64,000 nt of DNA. Origin: Kryptolebias marmoratus (taxonomy: Eukaryota; Chordata; Actinopteri; Cyprinodontiformes; Rivulidae). Under the pieces are notes generated by a model, which saw only the letters and a list, made by a program, of their open reading frames with translations, did not search any database and was not told where the DNA came from. The position numbers were made by a program, and so were the translations under genes. Where the stretch lies: positions 11,932,010 through 11,996,009 of the forward strand of contig NC_051436.1 in assembly GCF_001649575.2 (NCBI RefSeq), read 5' to 3'. The stretch's first letter is position 1, and the number at the start of each line of letters is the position of its first letter. Below are positions 24,822-37,437 of the stretch, piece after piece.

Positions 24822-25739
24822 CAGTATGCAACATTATAAACTAAATAAATAAATGAAACCACCAAACTACAGTTACCTTTTTATTTTTGGAGACCCGCGC
24901 TTGCGTTTGGACAAGCACGTCCACATATTTGTTTCCCCACTGAGCAACACTGCAGATGCATTAGAGTTCCCATGCCGTCTGCTCCACAGTTATAGATTTA
25001 TGCTTCATCACTGTGGCATCTCTTTTAGAGTTGATTACAATTCTCAGAAGCCCCTTAATTAAACTGTGTCTGGTGAAGGTTGTTTTTTTCCCCAGCTAAT
25101 AGTTATTTACCTTTTAACAAGAGTGAAGGCCTCAGATTTACAGAATGCAGAAGAACCAGCAGGCCAAGTACCCCATAAACTGATTTACACAACCAAATAA
25201 TTTTCTCTGAAGTCTGCTTATGAGTCACTTTTTTTTTGTTCAGTTGGTATTATTTTATTTAATAGCCTCTTGCTGCCTAATTACTCACAGAGGTGTTTTG
25301 TTTTTCGGAAGACAGTTGTTAATTTTAATGAGATGCTTTTGCATTTCAGGACAAAAATATGTTGTTTCTTTTTGGAATTGGGTGTCCTCTTAAAAATGTA
25401 TTAGCCTTAATATTCAGCTATTCTTTTTTAATGTGAAAGTATAAAGAAACACTAATTTCGCAATATTTCTGAAAGTCAGTTCTTTAGGACCAGGAGGAAC
25501 ATGTCAGCTGAAGAGGAAGTGGGCTGATGCAAACTAGCATGCTTTACGCCCCCCTTTTGGGTGAAAACAAACATTCCAAAGCTACTGCCGACAAATTGGA
25601 AATAGTATTAGTGATGTGCCTTAATTTTGCCCAGCTGAGAAAATATATATACCAGCAAAGTATAGTATTTGTACGTTTGCTTACTTCTCTAAGCATACGA
25701 AGCTTCAGGCTAAATGTAAATTTGTAAATTGTATGTATT
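24822..25739. other. Unassigned sequence
   Basis: No feature recognised apart from a short AAAT run (24843-24855) just outside the SINE and T-runs near 25085 and 25230. Confidence 0.5.
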
Positions 25740-25789
25740 GTATATATATATATATAAAACAAAGACCACCCGCGGAGGGTGAGAAGGGA

Positions 25790-25865
<76 letters not shown>
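25740..25865. repeat. TA/TG microsatellite split by a 35-base insert
   Basis: A TA tract (25740-25756) is followed by about 35 unique bases, then by TA (25793-25825) and TG (25825-25864) tracts. The insert includes CACCC-GCGGA-GGGTG (about 25768-25782), a five-base-pair inverted repeat that is GC-rich, in contrast to both flanks. Confidence 0.9.
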
Positions 25866-25866
<1 letters not shown>

Positions 25867-25961
25867 CACATAACCATACTGAACCATTGTGATTTTGTTC
25901 TCTAAAGTGAAAAATCTAAACACCTTTGCAGATGCTGGTTCACCAACTTGAAAGGATGCTA

Positions 25962-26225
25962 GTTAATTCAGTTCATTTACATAGCGCCAATACACAAAAA
26001 AAGTCATTTTGGTGCACTATACAAAGACGTATAGTCCAAATTATTATTCCAATTCAATTACTGTCAGTCCAAGTATAATTCAGTCAGAATCATTGTATTA
26101 CAAACTGCCAGGAAGTAAATGGTTGTCCATCTAAGGAAACTACCACATTGTGTCAAGTCTTCGCTTAGCTGCAGTCCACCGTTGTGAGCAAGAACGGCAA
26201 TAGCATGAAGTTTGCATGAACCATC
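25962..26225 (-). repeat. LINE 3'-end-like interspersed repeat, inverted
   Basis: In plus sense it opens with 'ttcagttcatttacatagcg' and continues with 'aaagtcattttggtgcacta'. This is the inverted form of the 'gcgctatataaat' tails found at the ends of abundant fish repeats. Similar wording continues through 'ggttgtccatctaaggaaac' to about 26225. Class is inferred from recalled consensus only. Confidence 0.55.
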
Positions 26226-26599
26226 ATGATAATTTATTTAGTTTATTTGTAACTTTGACACAGGACAGATCAAAATAGCTAAATAAAGCAAATTAATAAA
26301 GAGGAATGTAAAATGTAGATTTCAAATATGCCTGTATATTACGCATTAGGCCACTGGATGACAACATTTGTCTAAACTGATAAATTTCAAAATATATTTA
26401 TGACATACGTTTTTCTAAACAATGGTGGTGATCAATGATCGGTTGTCACAACTGCTTTGTGAACAAACACCTCAGGAGTCGCATTTAGCACCACCAAGAG
26501 TGGAAGGATTGTTTTCACATAAAAAAAAGTGTGGGAGCATTGTGCAAAGGCAAAGTACCTGGATATCCTGTTCCACTCCCTCCTGACATAAAAAGCATG

Positions 26600-26680
26600 T
26601 TAATAACACTGAAACTTGTTAGCATGTTAACAATGCTGACAAAACTAGCATGCTGGTAAGACTAACTAACTAACTCATTT
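26600..26680. repeat. Short degenerate 'agcatgttaac' repeat
   Basis: The word 'gcatgttaacaatgctgac' and its variants recur three to four times, then 'actaactaactaact'. It lies directly before a SINE fragment. Confidence 0.5.
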
Positions 26681-26705
26681 TTTTATTAGGGATTATTTTA
26701 TGTAC

Positions 26706-26818
26706 TTGCGACCTGTCCAGGGTGCCACCTGGCTCTTACACAGTGACTGCTGGAGACAGACACCAGCTCCCCACGACCCGGAATGGAGAAGCGGATAAAT
26801 TAAATGAATGAATGGATT
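26706..26818 (+). repeat. V-SINE-like fragment, 3' half
   Basis: 'gcgacctgtccagggtgcca', 'accagctccccacgacccgg' and a tail of 'aatgaatgaatgg' match the second half of the element at 24495-24821, in opposite orientation. The tRNA-like head is missing, as in 5'-truncated insertions. Confidence 0.75.
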
Positions 26819-27952
26819 ATTTTTATGTATTGAAATACTTTTTCCTTATTGCTAGCAAACTCTTAATTATTCTTTACCAAAAAAAATCCGGCAAGCACTC
26901 TTTACGTACTTAAAAAGCTGGAAACATTAAGTAATTGTTTCAATAAAAGCCATGGAAAACTGTGTTTAGGTGGTGAGTTTTCACCACCCTTTGTTTTTCA
27001 AAACAATGTTTGCTGATGGATCATTATGATTGTATTGTTCTTTGGATACATGCTCAAATCCCGCTAATTAGAGTATTTGTAGTTTTTGCTTCAGGCTTGT
27101 TATTGTTTCATCACAGGACATTACTCAGGCACAGCACACTGATATGATAGATCAATTTCATTCCTGTCAACAGAAGAAAATCAGACGCAGGTGCAGTATC
27201 AAAGAAGGAGCTTTTTGTGTGTTTACATCAATAGAAAGTGTAATGAGAATCCACAGCCAATACAAGCCCAGATCTAAAAGCATGAAATAAAACCAGCAGA
27301 ATACATTTTAGGCAGCCTATATGTTAATACGGGAACTGTATTGACGTATAGGTTGAGAGCAGAGAGACTTACGTCTATGTTAACAGCTAAAAATACAAAA
27401 GTTAAAATGCTTTAATACTTAGTGGCTGTGATGTTGTATTAATTGGAAAGGTAGTACTCTGACTTGCTCTTTGTGTCCCCACAGAGTAAATTTAATATTA
27501 ATGTTATAATAAGGAAATTAAAAGGGGGCAACAGGTTTAAGCTTTTCAGAGGCAACATCATTCAGTTATTGAATAGGATGTGTCGGCATTGCTGAAATGA
27601 AACTGTATTTATCAGAATCACAAAACCCAACTCTTCAACAACAGCATCACTTTTGATTTAGTTTTTATTAGAGACTTTTTGGCCATTTAACTATGGATAT
27701 GAGTTGTATTCAATAAAAAAAAAAACTCATTTGGTTGTAAACGTAGGTAAAAAAATACACTGCATAAGACACTGTTCAATATGGGTCTAACGTAGAGATG
27801 GTCGGTTGCTGACTCACCAGGGTTAAAGATCTGAATCCTCAAACTAAATCAGGAACTATGAGTACGAGGACTCAATTAACTCGGATCCTACATGTCCTCT
27901 GGCAAACCGCAGCTCAGGCAAATTCACCAAAATAAAAACAGTAGAATCCCTG
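26819..27952. other. Unassigned sequence
   Basis: No feature recognised. An A-run lies at 27715-27725. Confidence 0.5.
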
Positions 27953-28256
27953 GAATTGCTGCTGGGGAACTGGTGCCTATGTCCAGCAGTCATTGGGCAG
28001 AGTACACCCTAGACTAGTCGCCAGTCCATCCAAGGGGACACAAAGAGACAAAGAAGACATACAATAATTGATGCTATCAATTACACCTAGTCACAATTTA
28101 GAGTCGCCATTCAACATAACAAGCAGAATTTTGGTCTCTGGGAGAAAATCAGCTTACCCAGAGAAAACCTACACAAAATAGATACAGTTGAGCTTTGAAC
28201 CTGAAACCTTCTTGCTCTGAGGCAAACAGTTCTAACCACTATTACACCATCTCACC
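27953..28256 (-). repeat. V-SINE-like copy, diverged
   Basis: It reads in minus sense from a tRNA-like head near 28256 ('gtggttagaactgtttgcct') through the body ('aatttagagtcgcc' in plus sense, 28107-28120) to 'actagtcgccagtccatcc'. It is near full length but more diverged than the 24.5 kb copy, and its GGAT tail is gone. Confidence 0.75.
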
Positions 28257-29294
28257 AAACATAATTGATATACAGTATTTATAGGACCTTTATATGGGAA
28301 CTTCTCCTGAAAGAAGATTTGTGTGTTTTTGTGTTGAGATTTTGACTTTGTCTTTTGTTTTATTGGTTTCTTTCACCTTGTACTGGTAAAAGCTCTTGCT
28401 TTTCTTTTATTAGTGTGTTGTTCTTTGGTTTGTTTCAGTTTGATTTGCTTTCTGGTCTCTTTGGTCCTACATTGCTATTTATTTCACTAGAAATGTGTCT
28501 GTTCTTATCTTTTCTCACCATATAAACTGTAATTCATGTCTTTGTTCTCTGTCATATCCTTGTGGGTGCTTGTTCCAGTATCACAGATTTTTGACTCTAT
28601 ATATTGTGTATGTAATATTAAGGAAAAGATTAGGGTCAGATAAAATCAAAACAGACCCAGTCGTGTACAGAAACACCATTTTAATCCAAAAAGAAATTTG
28701 TCACAGTTGCCTTTTGTACAGCATCACCTTTGTTTTGCAGTATAGCCTTCTAGAAACAGATGCTTTTTTTTGTCAGTGGATATTATTTGCTCATTTGTTG
28801 GTTTAAATGGATCCCCTTGACATTAAGGTTCATTGAAAAGGATTTCACGACAAAATATCAGGAGAAACATTGGCAGCTTGGATTCTAGTACTGTTCTTCA
28901 AAATACTGTAAGTTTTCTGTGATTTATTTCACCAGTGTGTTAAATAAACTGTAGAATATCAAGATACAACTAATTTTAAATTTTTGAACATTACAGTTAC
29001 AAAACAGAATTAAATTATAGTAACATAAAAAAGGCTTTAAGTACTTTAACAGCTTCTATAAAACATTTTTTGAATAACACCAGATATATAGGCTCCTTTG
29101 ACACCGCTACATTATGTAGTAATAAGCTAATTTAATGTCTGCTCCTTCTGTTGAGGGTAGATGGACTGGATTCAGGATGGGAGGGCCATGTCCTTTTACC
29201 AATGTTTACGCATTTACATTATTTTTTATCCGTTCCTTGCTTAAAGCCAACATGGTGATAGGTAAGTCACATAAAAATTATATTTGTCCAATTT
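28257..29294. other. Unassigned, T/G-rich at its start
   Basis: 28300-28560 is T-rich in plus sense, with 'ttggtttgtttcag' and similar words that faintly recall the LTR-like family D at 35.6 kb. The match is too weak to call. The rest is AT-rich and featureless. Confidence 0.4.
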
Positions 29295-29590
29295 TTAGTG
29301 TGTGTTGAGGATGGCTCTCAGCTACTACCACAGCAGATTTTGTTTATTATCTGCAAAACTGATGAAGTTATAAACATTTCTTCATTTACCAAGATAGATT
29401 AGCTGTGGTAGCAATTTTGAATTGGCTCCAAAAGGTAATCCGTTGTACGTAGATGTACATCCAGTGATTACTTTCTGAGAGTTTCATAAATATTCATCCA
29501 CAGCTTCAGGAAATGTTTTGCTAACAGGCACAGGCAATTACATAAATCCTCACATATCATGATGATAGGCAATAAATTTAGCATAATACA
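29295..29590 (-). repeat. Family A repeat, single unit
   Basis: Read on the minus strand it runs from 'tgtaattgcctgtgcctgtt'-like sequence (29525-29545) through 'gaaactctcagaaagtaatc' and 'ttttggagccaattc' to 'gtggtagtagctgagagcca' and 'ctcaacacacac' (about 29305). This is the order of words in the plus-strand copy at 59775-60412. One unit only; the palindromic end is missing. Confidence 0.75.
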
Positions 29591-31782
29591 GGATGTTCAA
29601 CACATAAAATACTACATATTAAACACATCTCTGTCGCTTCTTTTATAGGACATTTAGCAGTAGCTTTAAAGAATTTTTCACAACGTTTCAGAGATCTGGT
29701 CACAGTTAAACCACCTCTGGTTAGTTACAAATGCACCAATCAAGCTGACAATATCCCACAATGATCTGAGCTTATACTAATAAAACCAACATAGGAAAAC
29801 AATAAAGAGACATCACATTTAACTTCGCCATGTTGATGTTGAGCATGTGTTCCATTCTAATTCCTAATAGTTGCACAGATCATGTGTCATTACTACTACT
29901 ACTCTCAAATCACAATCCTAACTTACCCTTACACACACTGATACATTTCTGCTCTGTGACTACATTCCTTACTGACTCAGAGACAGTGATTCAGCAGTGA
30001 GTTGACTTAAACCCTATATGCCCTCTTGATTCTTAAAAAAATCACATTGAGACAAAAAGAAAAGCATTTTAGACTCAGCCTGAAGATCTTTTGTCAATAT
30101 GGCTTGGGTCCACATGACTTCCAGGCCCAACTTTATCCACCCAAGACCCAGGCAAATTATTTGCTACCTGGGTGATATGAACCAATTAAAGGTTCCATTT
30201 TCCTGAAATGTACAAATTTTCTATGCAGTTTTGGACATTGTGTCATCATTTTTATGCTTATCAGCTTAATCCTTAAATGTCAGACCTAATTTGAATTTGC
30301 CTCTTTCTTTTTTTTAAAGACATGAACAATTCATTCCAATAATGGCTTGTTTTACTAAAGTCAAAACATTTTAGCCAGACTTTCCCCTGATTTTCACTCA
30401 AGAACAAAATGTCATTACACAGAGAATCCAAAAATGGTAATGAAACTTTATACTCAGAACGTGTCCAAAACACATAAGCCATTTATCTACTACCAATCCT
30501 GTTCTTTCCTGTTATCAAATAAGACAAGATTCAGAGGAATAGAACTGCTCCATTTTGTTTGTGTGTTGACACCTTTGTCTGTATGTATTCATGTTTGTGC
30601 ATTTATGTCCTCTGACGTGACTTCATGTGGTGGGAGTCTTCAAACTAAATTTACCATGGCCCTGGTGGAGGTTAATGTTTGTCCTCCCATCTGCTGTTTT
30701 CTAATCATGCCCTGTTATCTATGAAAAAGGGAGTGTGCAGAAATACGGTTGTAGCATGTGACAGCCGTCTCTTTTCCATTTACCTCTTCACTCTCCTGGC
30801 TATTTCACCATCATTTGTGAAATCAGCTGTAGCAGCGGGAGGAGAGCCTGCACAAAATGTACTTCCTGGAGTGTCTATTTCATGCCAAGAGGAGAGGAAA
30901 TGGTGGCTGCAGCTGAGCAGAATAAGTGAGAGAGGGAAAGGTAATGAATAGAACAGTTGGAAAGCTAGCTGGAGATGGCCCCTGAACATTTGTCACTCCA
31001 ATAGGAGTTGTCTTTTGTTGTGATATTGGATTTTGGGTTTATTATCATTTTGCAAAAGGGGGGCGCCGTGCAGAGCTTCACATGTAAGTTGCTAGGTACT
31101 TTGTTTTAGATAGGGGGAAAAAAAATAGAAAGAGACTTCTCACTTCACACAGTATCCTGTGAGATTCTAGCAATGATATGCCCTCTGCTTGCCTCATGCA
31201 TTGGCAGAGAACAAATGCAATCTAATCCTACGGCCCATTCTGTGGGGGGACCACGGCGTAGTCTCACTACCTTATTGTTCCTCAGGGGGACCAAAATAGA
31301 CAAGTGGTGTCTGTTGGCACATCAAGTCACAGCACTTCAATCCAACATAACTCCCTTTGCCTCCAATTGCAATAACCCCATTATAACAACCTATATTTAA
31401 ACTACAACTACTAGGGCTGTAAGAATACACATAACTCATGGTTCAATGTGTACCTTGGTTTTAGTGTCAACAATTTGGAATAGACTCAGTACAAAGTTTC
31501 TTTTTTCAATTTATTTATTAAAAATACAATAACCCACCCAGAAGAAATGACAGAGAAAACAAACCATCCTTGCTAGTAAGGAGGGTTTAAGGCGGTCATG
31601 TACAGTGAGGCAAGGTTTGTCAATTATAAACTTCACTTTAAAATAAAAAAAGCAAAAAAGTCATATTATGTTGTACTATTCATCTAATTTGAAATGTGTT
31701 CTACAGGACACATATCAAACAAAAGGTTTGATCAATCTAAAAACTAAAAAACTTATTAAGAAAACCATACAAAAAGGAGTGT

Positions 31783-31783
<1 letters not shown>
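29591..31783. other. Unassigned sequence
   Basis: About 2.2 kb with no recognised repeat. Balanced composition occurs at 30590-31000. Frames of 69-96 codons at 30273-30989 overlap on both strands and match nothing known to me. Confidence 0.45.

Positions 31784-31821
<38 letters not shown>
31784..31821. repeat. (TA)n microsatellite
   Basis: About 19 uninterrupted TA units. Confidence 0.95.
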
Positions 31822-31824
<3 letters not shown>

Positions 31825-33876
31825 CACATGTATAATCTGATGCAATAAATGCAATATAAAGGGAAAAGAAATCTGTTAGAGTGAAAATGAAAAAAAAAAG
31901 TTTTACACTTAGCTTCTCAACTAAAGTAATGCCTAAATAATACCTCATTAAGTATTTAATTGTATTTTCAAAACTTGTAAATTATGACTTTTGACTTTTC
32001 AAATCAAATGGAATTAATAGCACACTCGTTTTGGTATGTACACAACTTTTGTCGTTCTCATTAGAAGCAGCCGTTTTTGCTTTACTTTGGTGTAGAGTGC
32101 TTTAATTGGTGTCTTTCTCTACTTCTCTTTTGTTGTGGCAGTTAGCCAAAGAAAACTGTTGACGAATTGTTTGTCTGGTTCCCTCTTCCTGTCTCTGATG
32201 TCTGTACCAAGACAGTTTGGTACAAATATATGTACCATTACACCACGACTACCTCTGTATGCCGCTATGGTGCATCTGCTCCATCTGCTCCACTTCCTCT
32301 CTGTATCTGTCTCTCTTCAACCTCGTTCTCTGACTTCCCCTGTTTCCCCCCTCTTCTTTCTCTCAGGAGAAACCCTCCGCTTGAAGCACTCTTGAGAAAA
32401 TGAAGGGGGCAAATATACATGTGTGATGTTCAGGACTGGATAATGGTGCACTTGTTCAATGTAATTGGCCTGGAAAAGCGCTGTAATTTGTAACTGGAGA
32501 ACCCTGACTTGACTTGAGAAAAATGTAAATGTGCAGCAGAGGAGCCCCTTGGTTAATCAGTTCTCACAAAGAGAATACTTTAAGTTCATTAGTGCCCCAT
32601 TTGCATATTTGCCCTCATAAAGGAAGCGTTAATCCCAAATGAACTTGCATGTTTCTATCATAAAAATTGGTTTATTTTATGATTTCCCCTCTATTGCCTC
32701 AACTGTAATCCATGTGTGCGAGCAAAGCAGAATCTTTCTTTCAATTAATAGTTAATAGACCATCATTCGTGGTTTATGTTTTATGCAGTGTGTACATTTA
32801 ACAACATTATGTGCTCAATCACAGGCCTGACAGATTATATTTGGGATGGTTCTGGTGTTCTTCAGAACTATTCTGAAGAAGTTATGCTTGTGCAAGACCT
32901 AAAACTGGCTATCTCATCAAAGGAGAGAATAACTGAGTCAAGTGTGGAAAAACAGACATGAGCTTAGTTAGAATGAACAAACGCTGCATATCTGTGAGGA
33001 TAATTGCAGAATAAAAAAGCCTAATTTGCTCACTGATGATGACCATCAACTGGCTGCATTAGTCGACTTGAGGGTAATGGACAGAAAAGCTTTGCACAAA
33101 GGGGCTGGAAATAAGAGGGAGATTTAAAACAAAATAGTGAATAAAGATGGTTGCATTTTTAAATTACTTCCTATGAGCACAGACCAGACCTGTTAACATA
33201 TTCCACGGGCTTACTTGCTTTTTGTTTTCCTTCAAAGTGGTGCATTTAAATTAGAAAGCACTGGTTTATCCCAGAGGAGGCTTATGTTCCCCGATCTTTG
33301 AGAAATGAGAAGGAGATCAAAACATAGAAATAAAGTAATTGGTTAAAATCAACCATTACCACATTTCATTTAAAGGTAAGCATTTTGTTTTTTTCAGTTA
33401 AAAAAATTTAAAAAGAAAAGGTGGTGGTGTTTAAAGGAACGTCCCAGAATCAGTCATCAAACAGTATACATTATTGACCTTGATGATCATTTTTAAAACT
33501 TCATTGTGAACTTTAAAGTTTATTTTTTCAGATTTTATGAAACTGAACTGTTATTTTAAAACAAGGCCTATTTGCGAGCAAGGCCTACATTATCGCTCAG
33601 GGAGGAGGTACAGGGTTCTCTTGTGTAAATATAATAGGTTCAAACATTAATTTGTCTATCTATTTATTAAAGTTATCAATGAACAAATCAAGTCTTAATA
33701 TTCAGTAAAAATATGTATGGCTAATTCAGCAGCATTTCTTAAAGTCAGCATATTTGCACATTGACGTTCGTTATTACTACTGTCATGTTTTTTGTAATAA
33801 TCTCTACTGTCTTATTGTTTTGTGGTCATTTTGTTGACTTGAATATTTTTATTGTTGTGCAACAGTGTCCTTTTCC
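31822..33876. other. Unassigned, with a conserved-looking block
   Basis: No transposon recognised. The part at about 32500-32720 has few homopolymers and dense AT-homeobox-like words ('ttaatc', 'ctttaagttcattagtgc', 'atttgcatatttgcc'). This is a texture seen in teleost regulatory elements, but it is only suggestive. A pyrimidine-rich block lies at 32260-32375. Confidence 0.4.
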
Positions 33877-34015
33877 ATCAAGATGGCTTTCGAAGCACAA
33901 ACCAGCCAATTTTACAGATGAAAAATTAAAGTTTGGTGTGGTAGAAGATGAGAGTTATACCCAACACATAACCCAAAGTGCTAACAAAAGCTCTAAGTTC
34001 AAAACTTTGGCTTGT
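33877..34015 (+). repeat. Family A fragment
   Basis: 'tcaagatggctttcgaagc', 'aattttacagatg', 'aagtttggtgtggtagaaga' and 'cccaacacataacccaaagt' reproduce the middle of a family A unit (compare about 59890-60025). Both hairpin ends are absent. It overlaps a 124-codon plus frame (33761-34135), which is therefore not a gene. Confidence 0.7.
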
Positions 34016-34904
34016 ATTGTATCATTTTTTGCTGCTCTTTTACCAGTGTGTTGGGACATGTATGACATTAGTCACAAACCAGAGATTCACAACCATTATA
34101 TAAATACATTTTTGTCGTCTTATAAAATGGTTTAAATTTGTTTACATTAGTTAGTCTACTTATAAAGAAGAATGACATATCGCCACTTCTTTCTAATGTA
34201 CAAGTACTACCAGAGTATATGCATTGGTGATGAAAGAACCTTCAGTGTTTTGTCATCCAACTCAGATACTGAGATATTTTTGCTTCATTTTTTGCAATAA
34301 AGTCATGAAGTACATTTTTATTCTATGGCTCAGTCAATTCCAAACAAACACAGAAACACTAGAACTGAAAAACATAACTTTTATTTCATTGTGCTACAGA
34401 GAGCAACTTACAGTGTTAAAAAAAATGTGTGTTGTTTAGCTTAAATGATTCAGGAGCTAAGACTGTAAAATCAAACCCTTTCAAAGATTCAAAAGCAAAA
34501 ACTCTCCACTCATAGTTTTTCTTTCCAGAGTAAGTGCCAATTTGAGGTTGGTCTCAGCTTGGCTCAGCAGTGCTGGCTTCCTCCCAAAACATCTCTTTGG
34601 GCTTGTCAGACCTGGATTCCTGGACGTTACCCACACCGGAGAAGGAAATGATGCGATGGTAGGAGGAAAAAGGGGAAGGTTGAGGGAGTTGAAAACAAAG
34701 CCATCAATGCGATTGGATGTCTGGACAGAGGCCAAAGTGAGGACAGAAGGTGGGAGGGAGAGAGAATGAGAACATGAGAGAGGGAGTGTAGGAGGAACAG
34801 GAAGGAGGAGGGGGAGATCGTCTTCAAACCTTTTAAGTGCCCCCAGAGAGGTCAAGAGGAGGCTGAATCTGCGGGGCATCACCGCACTGGATCCCAGCAT
34901 GTGG
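34016..34904. other. Unassigned, with a purine-rich block
   Basis: 34640-34830 is strongly purine-rich on the plus strand (many 'ggagg', 'gagaga'). This produces a low-complexity 139-codon frame on the minus strand (34481-34900) rich in Leu, Ser and Pro, which I take as an artefact. Confidence 0.5.
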
Positions 34905-34939
<35 letters not shown>

Positions 34940-34945
34940 GGGGGG
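34905..34945. repeat. (GT)n followed by a G-run
   Basis: About 16 GT units run straight into nine G. The tract can adopt left-handed or G-rich structures in principle, and it is a likely assembly and sequencing weak point. Confidence 0.93.
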
Positions 34946-35639
34946 TCCTTCTGTCTACCTGTTCAAGCCAATTTATGTTCATATGTCCACTTTGTCCACA
35001 TCTCTTTGTTCCTACATTGTACATGTGTTTGTGGAGTGCATAATTGCCCCCAAGGGTATGAATGTGCATCGTCTTTTTTTGGTGTCTAGTGTGGAAAGCA
35101 TACACTGCATATAGCTTGTGCTCATGAAGGTCATGCAACAGCATTTCCAGTACTCCATCTTGTGCGAGGCGTCATCACAGTGAAAAGGTTGATTTGGATA
35201 ACACTTTTTTGGTTGGAGATTCAATTATGCCATTGAGAGAATGAAGTGTTCCATTAGTGTTCTCGCTCTCCACTTCATATATCATCTCGCTGGCCAACTG
35301 GATATGGAGAGGGTTAGATTCCCAGCCAGTACACGACCTTCCGTACCCTTTTGTTTGAAACTTTTCTCTCTCATATTCAGTACAAAACAAGCAATCCGTG
35401 GCGGGCCAATCAGCATAAAAGCACCCACTATGGAAAAGCGGAAAAGTAAGATCATAGACCATGTCATTTGACTAATAAACTGTGCAATTGTTTTATGAAT
35501 CGTTTTATTTACTGTCAGTTAAAACCAGTTATGCTTCACCTTCTTAGACGTATTCTCCCACAGGAATTGCATCACATATCATGAAATTAGTTCTGCACAA
35601 GAATTCACTTCGTTATGTTCCCTAAGGTCAAATGCATGA
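34946..35639. other. Unassigned sequence
   Basis: Nothing recognised. Frames of 61-103 codons occur on both strands over the same bases. Confidence 0.5.
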
Positions 35640-36145
35640 AATACTGTGCAAATATTTTATTTTTGCTTTCTATTCTTTAGTTTGTTTAAATTATTATATT
35701 TCTGTTTCAGGTTATCCTTTTTGCATGTTTCAAACCTATATAGTGGATTTTAATGTTTCATTATTTGGGTCTTTCTAGGGTTTTTGTTTTGTTGTGTATT
35801 AACCCTTGTTTGACTTTTTTGTGGTTTGTTATGAGTCTTGGCTGTTCATTTGAGTTTTGTTCTCTTCTTATGATCAAATCACTAGATGTCCTCAATAGTC
35901 TTAGTTTCCAGCTTCTTTGACACCTACCTGTAAAACGTTAGTAATCAGCCCACCTGTTGTTACTCTGAAACCCCAGTCCTTGCAAATTTGTACTCACTGT
36001 TTTAAAATTTCTTCACCAGATTGCCTGTTAACGTCCTTGTATCTTGTTGTTTTCCAGTTCCTCAGTTAATTTTTATTTTAAAATACTTCTGACTACCTGA
36101 AAAATGGCTCCATTGTGCCTGCCTCTGGGTCCTGCTACAACAAAC
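35640..36145 (+). repeat. Family D, LTR-like interspersed repeat
   Basis: The copy moves from T-rich 'gtttttgttttgttgtgt' words through 'cccacctgttgtta' and 'cttgtatcttgttgtttt' to 'gcctctgggtcctgctac' at the end (about 36118-36135). The copy at 57779-58330 shows the same order on the minus strand, where the final part has an AATAAA signal and then a 'gacccatgatgagtctgcg' phrase. The order of C-rich 'cacctg' segment, short spacer and terminal polyadenylation-like region resembles a solo LTR. No flanking internal region or target duplication was established. Confidence 0.5.
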
Positions 36146-37408
36146 ATTACAAGTTTACATTTTCTAACTGTCTTCATGCAATTCTCCAAAACTGTCTTTT
36201 AGAGTATTTTGTAAGTGTAATAACAACAAAAGACAGCAATATACATGCTGATTATGTATTATTAGTAAATTCCGTATTTTATCGTTTTTAAAATATAAAA
36301 TAACAACAACTATTTACAAAAACTGTTTTAACCAATAACTACTATATCTATTACTATTTATTTGTTAAACATTACTATTACTATTTATTTATTAACTATT
36401 TACAATAATAGGCTGTTAATAAAAAACACAAAAAAACATTGTTTTTTTCATGTCTCATTAACTGACACTTGTCGGTTTCTGAAGAAATGTACATTATATA
36501 GGTTCAGCTAAAAGCAAAATGCAACATAACTAACTAGTATAAAACCTTTTTTTGTAAACTACGTGTAAATGTAACACCCTTTTTATTCAGTGTCTTTATC
36601 GTTTTATTCATTCAAGTTTATGTACTGCCCCCATGATTCTTGGTGCTTTGTAATATTCGGTCCATATGTGCTGTTTCACATTACATAAGGTTTGTTACAC
36701 AGTCTTCTGCTTGGTGCCATGCAAAAGGGGGAACTTACAACCAAAATGATTTGTGATCACATTGCAAGAACTCACTACTGCTGTCACTATTCTTTATGGC
36801 ATTTTTAGTAATCACAAATTCTTTCGCTCCAACTCTGTTTTTAAAACTTAATTTTCATTTTTCTTAAATACGTTAAGGATAATTTTGTCTACCGCGGGTG
36901 AATACAAAGTTCTCTCCTTTGTCTCTGTCTTCAACATTTATTTCAGTCAAGTTTTGGGTGAAGGAAGACCAACTGTGTATTGAAGTGACAACGAGAAAAG
37001 AAAAAGTGTGTAAGAGAGAGAGAGAGCTAGAAACGAAGGGAGCAGATCTCCGGGACAGCTTGGAGACCAGCATGGAGCCTTGCTTGTCACTTCTCCTTCC
37101 ACCCAACCCGTCTACTGGCAGGGGCTCACGCACACAAGAGCGCCTAGTGTACCTGGGCATCTGTGGAGCTCCACTAGGTGGGTGGGGGGAGCACCACAGG
37201 CCTCGCACCTCTTTAGCAGCCAGGCAATCTGCTTTGTGAGCCCCGGTCTGCCTGTTGGAATGACAGACACACACACACACACAAAACACGCCTGCCACCC
37301 ACTGAGGAGCATGGTCAGAGCTGAGGCAAGATGGTAGATGAGGCACAACAAACACATGCCCACATGCAGCCTTTACCCAGTGATGTACTGACAGACCAAG
37401 TAATTCTC
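36146..37408. other. AT-rich, then GC-richer, unassigned
   Basis: 36290-36440 is AT-rich, with loosely repeated 'ttactatttattt' words. 36890-37340 is GC-richer. The 203-codon minus frame across 36873-37484 starts in the T18/G11 run, includes a Cys-Val repeat from a CA tract (37266-37282), and has no domain, so it is rejected as a gene. Confidence 0.45.
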
Positions 37409-37437
37409 TTTTTTTTTTTTTTTTTTGGGGGGGGGGG
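37409..37437. repeat. T18 followed by G11 homopolymers
   Basis: Eighteen T are joined directly to about eleven G. On the opposite strand this reads as C11 then A18, which could be an A-tail junction of a retroposed sequence, but nothing recognisable sits next to it. Confidence 0.9.

Noticed and set aside
24485..24844. 119- and 129-codon frames on both strands, and a tRNA-like segment
   Set aside because: All lie in the SINE. The tRNA-like A-box belongs to the SINE promoter and there is no complete cloverleaf.
33761..34135. 124-codon plus-strand frame
   Set aside because: It runs through a family A repeat fragment, so it is not a host gene.
34481..34900. 139-codon minus-strand frame
   Set aside because: Product of a purine-rich low-complexity block; composition alone explains its length.
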